Origin: Nostoc sp. XA010
GTDB taxonomy: Bacteria > Cyanobacteriota > Cyanobacteriia > Cyanobacteriales > Nostocaceae
DNA: 64,000 nucleotides
Direction: 5' to 3'
NCBI RefSeq assembly: GCF_020829625.1
Contig: NZ_JAIVFX010000007.1
Coordinates: 1 to 64,000 of the forward strand
A program made the translations under genes and the position numbers. How positions within the stretch are numbered: the first letter of the stretch is position 1; every line of letters starts with the position of its first letter. Under the pieces are notes generated by a model. The model was not told the DNA's origin, searched no databases, and worked only from the letters and a program-made list of their open reading frames with translations. Below, in pieces: positions 8,822 to 16,805 of the stretch.

Positions 8822-10153
8822 ATGAATCCGCAGAAATATAGTAGTATGAGAGAAAATTTCATCCAAAGACGTTACGGTGTTAGCCTGGGCAGACGCTATG
8901 CTATGGCAGCCGCAAGTGTTGTTTTATGCAGTGTATTAGGGTATTCTCAAGTCGATAGTAATAAAAGTACCCTTGCCCAATCTGGTTTACCTCAGCCAGA
9001 AACTCCATTGCAAAAAAAAACACTCAAGACTGATACTAAACTTGTTGAGTCTAGCAATAAGTTTGGCTTCAAACTCTTTTCAGAAGTTCTGAAAAAGGAT
9101 CGGGATCAAAAGAATGTTTTTATCTCACCTTCGAGTGTTGCGATCGCTTTAGCTATGACCTACAACGGCGCTAGCGGCACGACTCAACTAGCGATCGCAA
9201 AAACCCTGGAATTACAGGGGCTGAATCTAGCAGAAATCAACTCTTCTTACGCGGCGGCATTAAAGCAGCTTTTAGACAATTCTGATCCGAAAGTACAACT
9301 GAATATTGCTAACTCACTTTGGGCAAACAAAAATTTTAGCTTTCAGCCAGACTTTCTCCAAAGAATACAGTATTCCTATAAAGCTAAGGTCAGCAATTTA
9401 AATTTTCAAGATCGAGCAACGCCTAGTATTATCAATAACTGGGTAAAAGATAACACTAATGGCAAAATCGATAAGATAATTGAAAAAATTGATCCAAGTC
9501 AGGTGTTGTTTTTAATTAATGCCATCTATTTTAAAGGAAAATGGAGCCAAGAATTTAATAAAAGTCAAACTGCTCAATATCCTTTTTATACCACATCTGG
9601 CAAGCCAAAACAACACCCGATGATGTCACAAGATGGTGACTATAGATATTATGAAAGCAAACAGTTTCAAGCGGTTAGTTTACCTTACGGCAAAGATGGT
9701 AAATTCAGCTTTTATATTTTCCTGCCAAAACACAACTCTAACCTAAAAACCTTCTATCAAAACTTGAATGTTGAGAACTGGGATAAATGGATGACTCAGT
9801 TCAGCAAACAAAAAGGGTTTATTCGCTTACCCCGCTTTAAAAGTGAGTATGATGTTACTCTCAATGATGCCTTAAAAGCTTTAGGTATGGAGGAGGCTTT
9901 CAGCAACAAAGCCAATTTTTCAGGCATGGGTAAAAATTTTGCCATTAGCGAAGTTAAGCATAAAACTTTTGTCGAAGTGAACGAAGAAGGCACCGAAGCG
10001 GCTGCGGCTACTTCAGTGGGAATAGTCGCAACAGCTTTCAGAGAAGAACCAGAACCATTCCGAATGATTGTTGATCGTCCTTTCTTCTGTGCCATTAGGG
10101 ATAATCAGACGGGAAGGGTTTTGTTTACGGGTTCCATCATTGATCCACAATGA
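8822..10153 (+). CDS. Serpin-family protease inhibitor, exported
   Basis: This 443-residue protein has a complete serpin fold (residues about 75-443). Family marks include FISPSSVAIALAMTYNGASG, NAIYFKGKW, LPRFKSEYDVTLNDALKALG, the hinge NEEGTEAAAATSVGI and the C-terminal VDRPFFCAIRD ... VLFTGSI. The reactive-centre loop (about 386-410) has an Ala-rich hinge, as in inhibitory serpins; if P1 is 17 residues from the hinge Glu it is a Thr/Ala, suggesting an elastase- or subtilisin-like target. An N-terminal hydrophobic stretch (AMAAASVVLCSVLGYS) after a long basic region suggests export. GAGGTGG precedes the ATG. It is near a subtilase, a possible partner. Confidence 0.9.
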   Translation: MNPQKYSSMRENFIQRRYGVSLGRRYAMAAASVVLCSVLGYSQVDSNKSTLAQSGLPQPETPLQKKTLKTDTKLVESSNKFGFKLFSEVLKKDRDQKNVFISPSSVAIALAMTYNGASGTTQLAIAKTLELQGLNLAEINSSYAAALKQLLDNSDPKVQLNIANSLWANKNFSFQPDFLQRIQYSYKAKVSNLNFQDRATPSIINNWVKDNTNGKIDKIIEKIDPSQVLFLINAIYFKGKWSQEFNKSQTAQYPFYTTSGKPKQHPMMSQDGDYRYYESKQFQAVSLPYGKDGKFSFYIFLPKHNSNLKTFYQNLNVENWDKWMTQFSKQKGFIRLPRFKSEYDVTLNDALKALGMEEAFSNKANFSGMGKNFAISEVKHKTFVEVNEEGTEAAAATSVGIVATAFREEPEPFRMIVDRPFFCAIRDNQTGRVLFTGSIIDPQ

Positions 10154-10442
10154 GAAAGCAGGAGGAAAGGTACAAACCAAGCCGAATTGTAGGTAAAAAG
10201 TTAGAAATATTCTTTTCGAGATTCACAGCACCAGAAAAGATACGTCATTGCTCAAACCTCTTCCCTTCTCTACGAGACGCTGTGCGCGAACATGGCAGAG
10301 GTTTTCTCCTGCCTCCTTATCTTTGATAGGTTTCAAGGAATCCTGGTGTCAACCCCAACCCTTGGGGACGCTGCGCGAACGGGGAAGTCAAAAGTCAAAA
10401 GTCAAAATATGAAGTCTTGAATCCCTTCTGACTTCTGCCTCC
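10154..10442. repeat. Intergenic repeat cluster
   Basis: The gap between the convergent serpin and permease genes contains two REP-like palindromic pieces (CTCTACGAGACGCTGTGCGC near 10273 and GGGGACGCTGCGCGAACGGG near 10363) and a heptamer run of AGTCAAA units near 10385-10407. No gene is supported. Confidence 0.5.
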
Positions 10443-11618
10443 CTAAGGTAATGTCGCTTCAGAAATACTCAATGTGTTGTTAGCGTCAGCTTTCGAGGAC
10501 TGGTTTGCTGCAATGGATGCAGTGATCTCCCCAGTAGCGCTGTCGTCTGTCTGGCTACTTAAGCTTCCAGGACGCAAGGCGCTTAAAGCAGTCTTAATTA
10601 CAACAGCTGTGGGTACTGCCACAATTACACCCAAGAGTCCGCCAATTCTTGCCCCTGTCAAGACTGAAATTAAAATCCAAACTGGATTTAAACCAGTAAA
10701 GCTGCCTAAAATTCGGGGGGCAATTAAGTTTTCGAGAATTTGCTGTACAATTACTGCTGCTATCAAGACTCTCACACCCATTGAGAAATCTTGCAGCGCT
10801 ACCAATAGTGTAGTCATAGCGATACCTACAGAACCGCCAAAGGGCACGAGAGCCATCAGACCAATACTTAGACCAAATAGTAGACCAAATGGCACTTTCA
10901 GCCACAAAAAGGTAGGAATCAGGGCTGATGCCATGCAAGTAGATAAAATCAACTGGGTGATGAAGAAATTTTGGAAGCTCAGGCGGACTGTTTTGGAAAA
11001 AGGATCGCGAAATTTAGAAGGCAACCATTCTACTAAACTTTCCCAGAGTTCACCCCCATGCTGTAAAAGGTAGAAAGTCAAAACCATCGTCAAGAGAATA
11101 TCTAGCAGACTAGTGACTGTAACTACTGCCAGATTTAAAACTTGTCCAGCGATCGCTTGCAATTGTCCCTTGACGCGATCGTTGATTTGCACTACTAGAG
11201 CATCAAGGTTAATTGGTAAACCATAAGTCTCAGCTTTTTCGTTTAATATCATTAACTGAGAGCGTCCAGAGTCGATCAACTCTGGTAAACGAGCTACCAG
11301 TTGTTGAGCTTGGGTAAGAGCCAATGGAAAAAGTGTCACACCCAAGGCTAATAAAATCGATAAAGCCAAGAGAAATACTAAAATAGCGACTTGCTCTCGC
11401 CTAGCACCATGATGCTCCATCCAGCTCACGGGGTAGTTGAGCAGAAATGCTAGCACTGAGGCTCCGACTAAAATGACTATGAGAGAATGGAAATAATTAA
11501 AAAATACCGAAAGTGCCCAACCATTAAGAACTAGTAGCGGCAGGAATAACGCGATCGCCCCGATTCGCGCTATTGGTGTAAATGTTTGCCACCAGTCGAG
11601 TAGCTTGCGTGTCTGCAT
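10443..11618 (-). CDS. AI-2E-family (PerM/UPF0118) membrane transporter
   Basis: The 391-residue protein is an AI-2E/PerM-family permease with about eight membrane segments. Examples are LFLPLLVLNGWALSVFF, ILVGASVLAFLLNYPVSW, VAILVFLLALSILLALGV and LLFGLSIGLMALVPFGGSVG. The motif ENLIAPRILG near residue 303 and the PerM-typical PFGG are present. Family members export diverse small molecules or ions, and the substrate here is unknown. The last 40 residues are a Ser/Ala-rich polar tail. The gene converges on the serpin gene, so it is not in the same operon. Confidence 0.85.
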   Translation of the reverse strand: MQTRKLLDWWQTFTPIARIGAIALFLPLLVLNGWALSVFFNYFHSLIVILVGASVLAFLLNYPVSWMEHHGARREQVAILVFLLALSILLALGVTLFPLALTQAQQLVARLPELIDSGRSQLMILNEKAETYGLPINLDALVVQINDRVKGQLQAIAGQVLNLAVVTVTSLLDILLTMVLTFYLLQHGGELWESLVEWLPSKFRDPFSKTVRLSFQNFFITQLILSTCMASALIPTFLWLKVPFGLLFGLSIGLMALVPFGGSVGIAMTTLLVALQDFSMGVRVLIAAVIVQQILENLIAPRILGSFTGLNPVWILISVLTGARIGGLLGVIVAVPTAVVIKTALSALRPGSLSSQTDDSATGEITASIAANQSSKADANNTLSISEATLP

Positions 11619-11749
11619 TTTAAGCTGATTGCTGGATAGAACTAAATGAAATCTTTCTTTACAGATTATTATCTCTAACTATATGAGTCTTATTCATCCT
11701 TCTAGTTTAGGAGTTAGACTAATCCAAATGAAAAATTTTGAACCGAAAG

Positions 11750-11870
11750 AGAATGAGGAGTGGGAAGTGGGGAGTGGGGAAGAAGCAAGGGAGCTCTTAG
11801 CTGGGAGCAAGGGAGAAGGATTTTTCCCCCTGCCCCCTGCCCCCCGCCCCTCTGCCTCTTTTCAATACCC
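11750..11870. repeat. Low-complexity G-rich/C-rich repeat pair
   Basis: A G-rich run (GGGAAGTGGGGAGTGGGGAA) is followed by a C-rich run (CCCCCTGCCCCCTGCCCCCC), so that the transcript could fold back on itself. Related strings occur at 25005-25040 and 29270-29340. The reading frame of the downstream small membrane protein stays open through it by chance. Confidence 0.55.
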
Positions 11871-11871
11871 A

Positions 11872-12213
11872 ATGCCCAAAACACAGTTGCTTTTACATTT
11901 GATTCCAATCATCGGCTTTTTTCCGTCCTTGTGGACTCTCTATCGGGGCCAAGGGAGCCGGGAAGAACTTTCTATTAGTCGTCTGTCTATTACTTTGGCG
12001 CTTACTTGGCTGTTGGGATATCTATTATTAGCTACCGGAGCAGCAACTTCAGATTTTTTTCTGCTACGTCTTTTTATCCTGAATAGCTTTCTGACATCGG
12101 GTTACTTTTTAGTAAGTGTCTGGTTGATTTTGCGCCTGATGCAGGGCAAATCTGGGCGTTTACCAGGGTTTACTAACTTAGCCGAACGAGTTCTAGGAAA
12201 GTACTTATCTTAA
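11872..12213 (+). CDS. Small integral membrane protein of unknown function
   Basis: From the ATG at 11872 the product is 113 residues (MPKTQLLLHLIPIIGFFPSL ...) with about three hydrophobic segments, for example LHLIPIIGFFPSLWTLY, LALTWLLGYLLLATGA and FILNSFLTSGYFLVSVWLIL. The frame is open upstream to 11683, but those 63 residues translate a low-complexity repeat, so I prefer the internal start. I do not recognise a function; similar short proteins are found in other cyanobacteria. It lies between a permease (divergent) and an LCP gene, with no strong operon evidence. Confidence 0.65.
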   Translation: MPKTQLLLHLIPIIGFFPSLWTLYRGQGSREELSISRLSITLALTWLLGYLLLATGAATSDFFLLRLFILNSFLTSGYFLVSVWLILRLMQGKSGRLPGFTNLAERVLGKYLS

Positions 12214-12487
12214 TTTTTTAGGGTGAGAATTTTTCAGTAGTTTTACCTATTTCCGAAAAAATTACTGTTGATTTATCTATATATCTAGTCAAATCCAGTT
12301 TATTATTGCCATACTTCAGTAAAACATCTCTAGGTTGGCCCAAAAGAAAGAAAAATGCTGCTATAAGTGTTGTGGTTGACACTACATTAAAAAAATTAGC
12401 ACTGATAATTAAGAGTTAGTTATTATGGGTTGATTTGTTTGGATGTTTTTAGTTTGCAAATTTACCGAATTTGATTAGTGAGTAAGT

Positions 12488-13930
12488 GTGAGGAAGTCTG
12501 TGACCATTCAAAGAAGTTCGGCGGAAGAAAACCAGTCGGGAAAAGCCTCAAAGTCCATTAAAAGAATTCCCCTTTCCCATAACCCGAAATCCGGGCGTTG
12601 GCTGTGGTTTTGGGTAGGCATGAGTGGGATTGCAATGGTGTCAGCAACAGCAGGGGCGCTTTTGGCAGTGTCTTTGACCAGTACGCCTTTGCAACAAGCC
12701 CAGCTAAGTCCACAGGATGAAGCGGTGTTTGATGGCGATCGCATTTCTGGAGGTGTATTGCGATTTTCAGAATTAACCCGCCCGGTTAATCTCTTAGTTA
12801 TGGGCATGAGCGTACTTCCTCCAGATGTCCAAAATCCTCCCGAAGAAACCAAAAATCTCAAATACCTGCCCCAGGTAAACTCCTTTGATGGTCTTGCCGA
12901 TGTGATGCTCTTGGTCAAATTTGATCCAGAGACTAAAAAAATAGTTATGCTCTCCGTTCCCAGAGATACCCGTACAGAAATAGAGGGGTATGGGGTGAAA
13001 AAAATTAATGCCGCCAATGTTGAAGGTGGGCCAGCTTTGACTGCCAGAACCGTCAGTAATCTCTTAGGTGGGGCAGGAATTGATCGCTATGTGCGAATTA
13101 ATGTTCTGGGAGTTGCCAAGCTGATCGATGCTTTAGGGGGCGTAACAGTCTACGTCCCCAAAGATATGAAGTACCAAGATGATTCTCAGCATTTGTACAT
13201 CAATTTGAAGGCGGGTAAGCAGCATCTCAACGGCGAGCAAACACTGCAATTACTGCGGTTTCGCCATGACGAACTCGGTGATATTGGCCGGATTCAGAGG
13301 CAGCAAATGGTCATGCGTGCCTTGATGGATCAAACACTTAACCCCGCTACTGTTGCTCAATTACCTAAAGTTCTTGATGTAGTGAAAGACCACATCGATA
13401 CTAACTTGACGGTTGAGGAGTTAGTGGCGCTAATGGGTTTTGGGGTGCGAACAAATCGCTCTAATATGCAAATGTTAATGCTGCCAGGTCGCTTTAGCGA
13501 TAAAAATGAATTTGATGCTAGCTATTGGTTGCCCAACAAAGATGGTATTGCTAAAGTGATGGCTCAACACTTTGGTTTGGAGTCAGAAGAGGAACAGCAG
13601 GCGACTGCGACTGATCCACGCTCTTTGCGTGTAGCAATTCAAGATAGTACAGATGGCGATCGCTCTAACCTCCGACCATTGATTAGAGCTTTGGAAAAAT
13701 CTGGATATCGCAACATCTATATAGCCAAGGCATGGGGTGAACCTCTAGAGGTGACTCATATTGTCGCCCAGCAAGGAGATGGTGACAGTGCCGAATCAAT
13801 TCGTGACACTTTGGGGTTTGGCGAAGTACGTGTGGAAAGTACTGGCAACCTTGGCTCAGATATCAGTATTCAAGTAGGTCAGGATTGGTTGCAACAAAAA
13901 TCTATTTTGGAGAAGTCGCTGACACCCTAA
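12488..13930 (+). CDS. LCP-family (LytR-CpsA-Psr) cell-envelope glycopolymer ligase
   Basis: The 480-residue protein has a cytoplasmic N-terminus, one membrane segment (WLWFWVGMSGIAMVSATAGA, about 39-62) and an extracytoplasmic LCP domain (about 100-290). Key family marks are DVMLLVKFDPETKKIVMLSV-PRDT, KINAANVEGGPALTARTVSN, LGGVTVYVPKDM, the pair LLRFRHDELGDIGRIQRQQM. A C-terminal LytR_C-like domain occupies about 375-470. LCP proteins transfer undecaprenyl-linked polymers to peptidoglycan or other acceptors in the envelope. Translation probably begins at GTG 12488; an ATG alternative occurs only inside the membrane segment. Confidence 0.9.
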   Translation: MRKSVTIQRSSAEENQSGKASKSIKRIPLSHNPKSGRWLWFWVGMSGIAMVSATAGALLAVSLTSTPLQQAQLSPQDEAVFDGDRISGGVLRFSELTRPVNLLVMGMSVLPPDVQNPPEETKNLKYLPQVNSFDGLADVMLLVKFDPETKKIVMLSVPRDTRTEIEGYGVKKINAANVEGGPALTARTVSNLLGGAGIDRYVRINVLGVAKLIDALGGVTVYVPKDMKYQDDSQHLYINLKAGKQHLNGEQTLQLLRFRHDELGDIGRIQRQQMVMRALMDQTLNPATVAQLPKVLDVVKDHIDTNLTVEELVALMGFGVRTNRSNMQMLMLPGRFSDKNEFDASYWLPNKDGIAKVMAQHFGLESEEEQQATATDPRSLRVAIQDSTDGDRSNLRPLIRALEKSGYRNIYIAKAWGEPLEVTHIVAQQGDGDSAESIRDTLGFGEVRVESTGNLGSDISIQVGQDWLQQKSILEKSLTP

Positions 13931-13962
13931 AGTGATGAAATTCATATTTTTAACTGAAGTGT

Positions 13963-15039
13963 TTACACTGGCTGAAATACTTCTGCTGAGAGTGAATTTA
14001 CTATCTGGCTGAGTTCTTGGAGTTTAGCTGCTACTGTACCATTGGTTAATAATTCTTCTGCCTTAGCTAAACCCTCTGGCATATCTCGACAAATACCACT
14101 CCGCCATAGGTAAAAACCTCCATTCCACAAGGCTGTTTGCATTAGTTCGCCTGGTTCACCTGCCAAAACCTTCTGAATATCCGCCACCAGTTCTTCAGTA
14201 GTTCCAAGGGGTACGTTCTTGGTAGTAAAGCCGTAATCACGCGGTACGAGATGCAATCGTTCTATCTCTTGGGATGCTACAGATGAAGATAAGCTGATAA
14301 TCGCAGTGCGATCGCGCGGTAAATCACAACTCCCTTCTAATCCTTTCACTAATGTAAATTTTGTTACTCCCCGCAGCCCCAGAGCTATCTTAAACATCCC
14401 TTCTGTCGGCGGATGCACAAACCCAGCAATTACGTGAGCATCTCCGGCATAAGGACACCAGATTAGCTCCATTGTCGCCAATGGCGGACGTTTGCCAAGT
14501 TGCTCGCGGTATTCCCAAATACTGTTAGTTAAGGGAAAATGCTGAGGTAGATAAATAAAGCCGATTCCCGTTTGCTCAAACACCTGCTGGGTTTTTGCTA
14601 GTGGTAGGACAGTCCAATCGACTCCTAAAGCCTGCCAAATATCTATTAGAGGTAAGCCGTACTTAGTTGGGAGGCGATCGCCACCGTGCATTACCACTGG
14701 TTGTCCAACTGCGGCGAGTAGTAAAGCTGTTACCGGACTAATTGGTGCTGTGCGTGTTCTGCCATCATAAGGTACACCAAGAGCGATCGCTGGTCGCCGA
14801 GAGACGGTTGGTTGCAGTTTTGGCCCCAATTCATCATAAGCATCCAACATTCCCGCTAACTCTTCCCCCGTAGGACGTTTGATTCGATGAGCAATCAAAA
14901 ACGCTCCGATTTGGGCTGGTGTAGCTTCACCCAGCAGCATCATTTTAATGGCGGTGGCTGCTTGGGTGCGAGTTAAATTCTCGCCTGTGTGGTTTCCGCT
15001 ACCTACTTTTTGTAGTAATTCCCTAAATATATTGCTCAT
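13963..15039 (-). CDS. cnaT: CnaT, anthranilate phosphoribosyltransferase-like protein for nitrate assimilation
   Basis: The 358-residue product belongs to the TrpD-like glycosyltransferase family 3: an N-terminal helical domain (TRTQAATAIKMMLLGEATPA, QIGAFLIAHRIKRPTGEEL) and a C-terminal nucleoside-phosphorylase-like fold. The usual TrpD motif (GTGGD) is not obvious; the region reads GVPYDGRTRTAPIS, as in non-biosynthetic TrpD2-type proteins. In Anabaena 7120 a gene of this kind next to ntcB, cnaT, is required for expression of the nitrate operon; its biochemical activity is unknown. Here it follows ntcB on the same strand after 106 bp. The position plus family is the basis of the symbol. 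Confidence 0.8.
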   Translation of the reverse strand: MSNIFRELLQKVGSGNHTGENLTRTQAATAIKMMLLGEATPAQIGAFLIAHRIKRPTGEELAGMLDAYDELGPKLQPTVSRRPAIALGVPYDGRTRTAPISPVTALLLAAVGQPVVMHGGDRLPTKYGLPLIDIWQALGVDWTVLPLAKTQQVFEQTGIGFIYLPQHFPLTNSIWEYREQLGKRPPLATMELIWCPYAGDAHVIAGFVHPPTEGMFKIALGLRGVTKFTLVKGLEGSCDLPRDRTAIISLSSSVASQEIERLHLVPRDYGFTTKNVPLGTTEELVADIQKVLAGEPGELMQTALWNGGFYLWRSGICRDMPEGLAKAEELLTNGTVAAKLQELSQIVNSLSAEVFQPV

Positions 15040-15145
15040 TTGTGCTTTGTCCTACCCTGTGGGAAGCCGCAGACGCGTCTATGTCATTTGTCCATTGTCC
15101 TTTCTGTAAATGACTAATGACCAAATGATTAATAACTAATAACGC

Positions 15146-16093
15146 TTAAGAAGCCGATCGCTGCTGGTCAATTTGTAATGGAATATTCTCGCACACAAGT
15201 TGCCAAAAGTGTTTGATAGGGGGAATTTGAAGCCGATCTTGAGTTGTTACCATAACTACCCGACGGGTCAAACTGGAACCATCTGTTAAACCACTACTAC
15301 TATTGCTGGCTAAGGAACGAATCGCTAGGGTAGGGTCAAGACGAGCTTCCATTAATGCTGATTGAGGTAGCAAAGCTATCAATTCTCCTTGGCGCACCAC
15401 TCCTCGGAAGGCATCTAGGGTATTTACCTCTAAAGCTGCCTGGAGTGTAGCTTCCATTCGCTCAAATCTATCTTGTATTAAGCGCTGCATCCCATAACCA
15501 TCTTTAAAAACCACTTGGGGATAACGAATTAGCTCCGACCAAGGGACTAATTCATATTGGGCTAGTGGATGATTGGCTGCGGTTAGAATTTCTATAGGTT
15601 CATCATAAAGTACTTCTACCACCATTTCTCTACCAGTGGTTAAGAAGCGATTATTCATCACAATTGCTAAATCCACCAATCCATCTTTGAGGACTTTCAG
15701 AGCGCGATCGCTTCCCAATGAAGTCACCCGCAATTGCACATCTGGGTAATCATGACAAAATTTTTGCAACACTGGGGGTAAGTAAGATCCACATAAAGAG
15801 TGAATCGCGGCAATGCAAAGTTCTGGCTGCTTTCCGGCGATTAAATCAGCTAATTCTTCTGTAGCTGTCTGCCATTCTTGGCAAATTTTGCGGGCACGGG
15901 GTAGTAAACATTCACCTCCCAGCGTTAATTTTGCATGACTATTTCTGTGAAACAGTTCTATACCCAAATCTGCTTCCAATGCCTGGATTTGGCGACTAAT
16001 TGTCGATTGCGTAACACCAGATGTTCGCGCTGCTTGTTGAAAGCTGCCGGTTTGTGCGATCGCTAGAAAGGCTTGCAACTGCTCTAGGCGCAT
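15146..16093 (-). CDS. ntcB: NtcB, LysR-family activator of nitrate assimilation genes
   Basis: This 315-residue protein is a LysR-type regulator: a winged helix-turn-helix at residues 1-60 (LQAFLAIAQTGSFQQAARTS, GVTQSTISRQIQALE) and a substrate-binding domain at about 90-300. Next to cnaT and close to nirA, it matches NtcB, which activates nitrate assimilation genes in response to nitrite in cyanobacteria. A textbook NtcA-dependent promoter is readable upstream (site 16158-16171), so NtcB itself is probably under nitrogen control. The ATG at 16093 leaves a leader of about 30 nt from the predicted start site. Confidence 0.85.
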   Translation of the reverse strand: MRLEQLQAFLAIAQTGSFQQAARTSGVTQSTISRQIQALEADLGIELFHRNSHAKLTLGGECLLPRARKICQEWQTATEELADLIAGKQPELCIAAIHSLCGSYLPPVLQKFCHDYPDVQLRVTSLGSDRALKVLKDGLVDLAIVMNNRFLTTGREMVVEVLYDEPIEILTAANHPLAQYELVPWSELIRYPQVVFKDGYGMQRLIQDRFERMEATLQAALEVNTLDAFRGVVRQGELIALLPQSALMEARLDPTLAIRSLASNSSSGLTDGSSLTRRVVMVTTQDRLQIPPIKHFWQLVCENIPLQIDQQRSAS

Positions 16094-16129
16094 TTTTATG
16101 TAGCCTGAATTACATTTATCAGTTTCATT

Positions 16130-16171
16130 AAGTTAACGGTTTTTTATCGGTAATTTAGTATAGTTTGTTAC
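16130..16171 (-). promoter_or_regulatory. NtcA-activated promoter of ntcB
   Basis: On the minus strand GTA-N8-TAC (GTAACAAACTATAC, 16171-16158) is followed after exactly 22 bases by TAACTT (16135-16130), which fits the TAN3T -10 box. This is the canonical class II NtcA promoter layout. Transcription should start near 16123. Confidence 0.75.
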
Positions 16172-16276
16172 AGTATCTTTTATCTGATTTACATTGGTAT
16201 AAATCAGGTTTTACTGCCTTTTTTGTCAATTCTCCGCTTTGTACCGATGTCCTAACGCCAAAGGAGAGGATGAATC

Positions 16277-16501
16277 TCACTGCGACTCCAACATTTCTTC
16301 AACAGACAAACCAATATCATTCGCAATTTGGCGTAGCAATCTCGGTGAAATATCGCGGCTCTTGTGAAACGGAACTGTTGTTCCTCGACCATCTTAGTGA
16401 CGAAACTGCTTGTGTGAACCCTTCTGGCGCACCTCCACAAAACCAAGGTTTTCTAGAATGCGGATGACCTCTTGTGGCTTCAGGACAGGAATGTTGCTCA
16501 T
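16277..16501 (-). pseudogene. hicA: hicA toxin gene with an in-frame stop
   Basis: From ATG 16501 the frame reads MSNIPVLKPQEVIRILENLG then FVEVRQKGSHKQFRH, a TAA, then DGRGTTVPFHKSRDISPRLL and RQIANDIGLSVEEMLESQ to TGA at 16277. This is a full-length 74-codon HicA (YcfA-like mRNA interferase) with one nonsense codon at position 36, in the highly conserved GSHxxFRHxDGR region. The catalytic His of GSHK is before the stop. It follows hicB after three bases. Unless the stop is read through, no functional toxin is made. Confidence 0.85.
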
Positions 16502-16504
16502 GGT

Positions 16505-16714
16505 TTACTGAACCACGATCTGCTGTGTACCAACAAATTCCGTCTCAAATGTCGCGTCTTCATCTTCTAGAAGCATCTCAATCACTTCGCGTAGATTTTC
16601 CTGTAACTCATCTAAGGTTTCTCCTTGAGAATGCGCTCCGGGAAATCCAGGCACATAACCAACGTAGAGATTAGTATCAGAATCTCGCTCAATTATCGCA
16701 GTAAAGGTTTTCAT
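16505..16714 (-). CDS. hicB: HicB-like antitoxin
   Basis: The 69-residue product (from ATG 16714, MKTFTAIIERDSDTNLYVGY) is a HicB-type partial RNase H fold protein: VPGFPGAHSQGETLDELQEN followed by LREVIEMLLEDED. HicB proteins neutralise the HicA mRNA interferase and repress their own operon. The frame is open to 16732, but the MKTF start matches the family. The hicA copy downstream has a stop codon, so this antitoxin may be an orphan. The pair sits between ntcB and the HEAT-repeat gene, an insertion into an otherwise conserved nitrate region. Confidence 0.85.
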   Translation of the reverse strand: MKTFTAIIERDSDTNLYVGYVPGFPGAHSQGETLDELQENLREVIEMLLEDEDATFETEFVGTQQIVVQ

Positions 16715-16805
16715 AAAGTTGGTCAGTGGCAATATGCTTTAAATCATAGCCGGACAATCACCTGTTCATAGTAGAGGAAGAGTCCGACCTCCAATTTGAC
16801 AGAAA

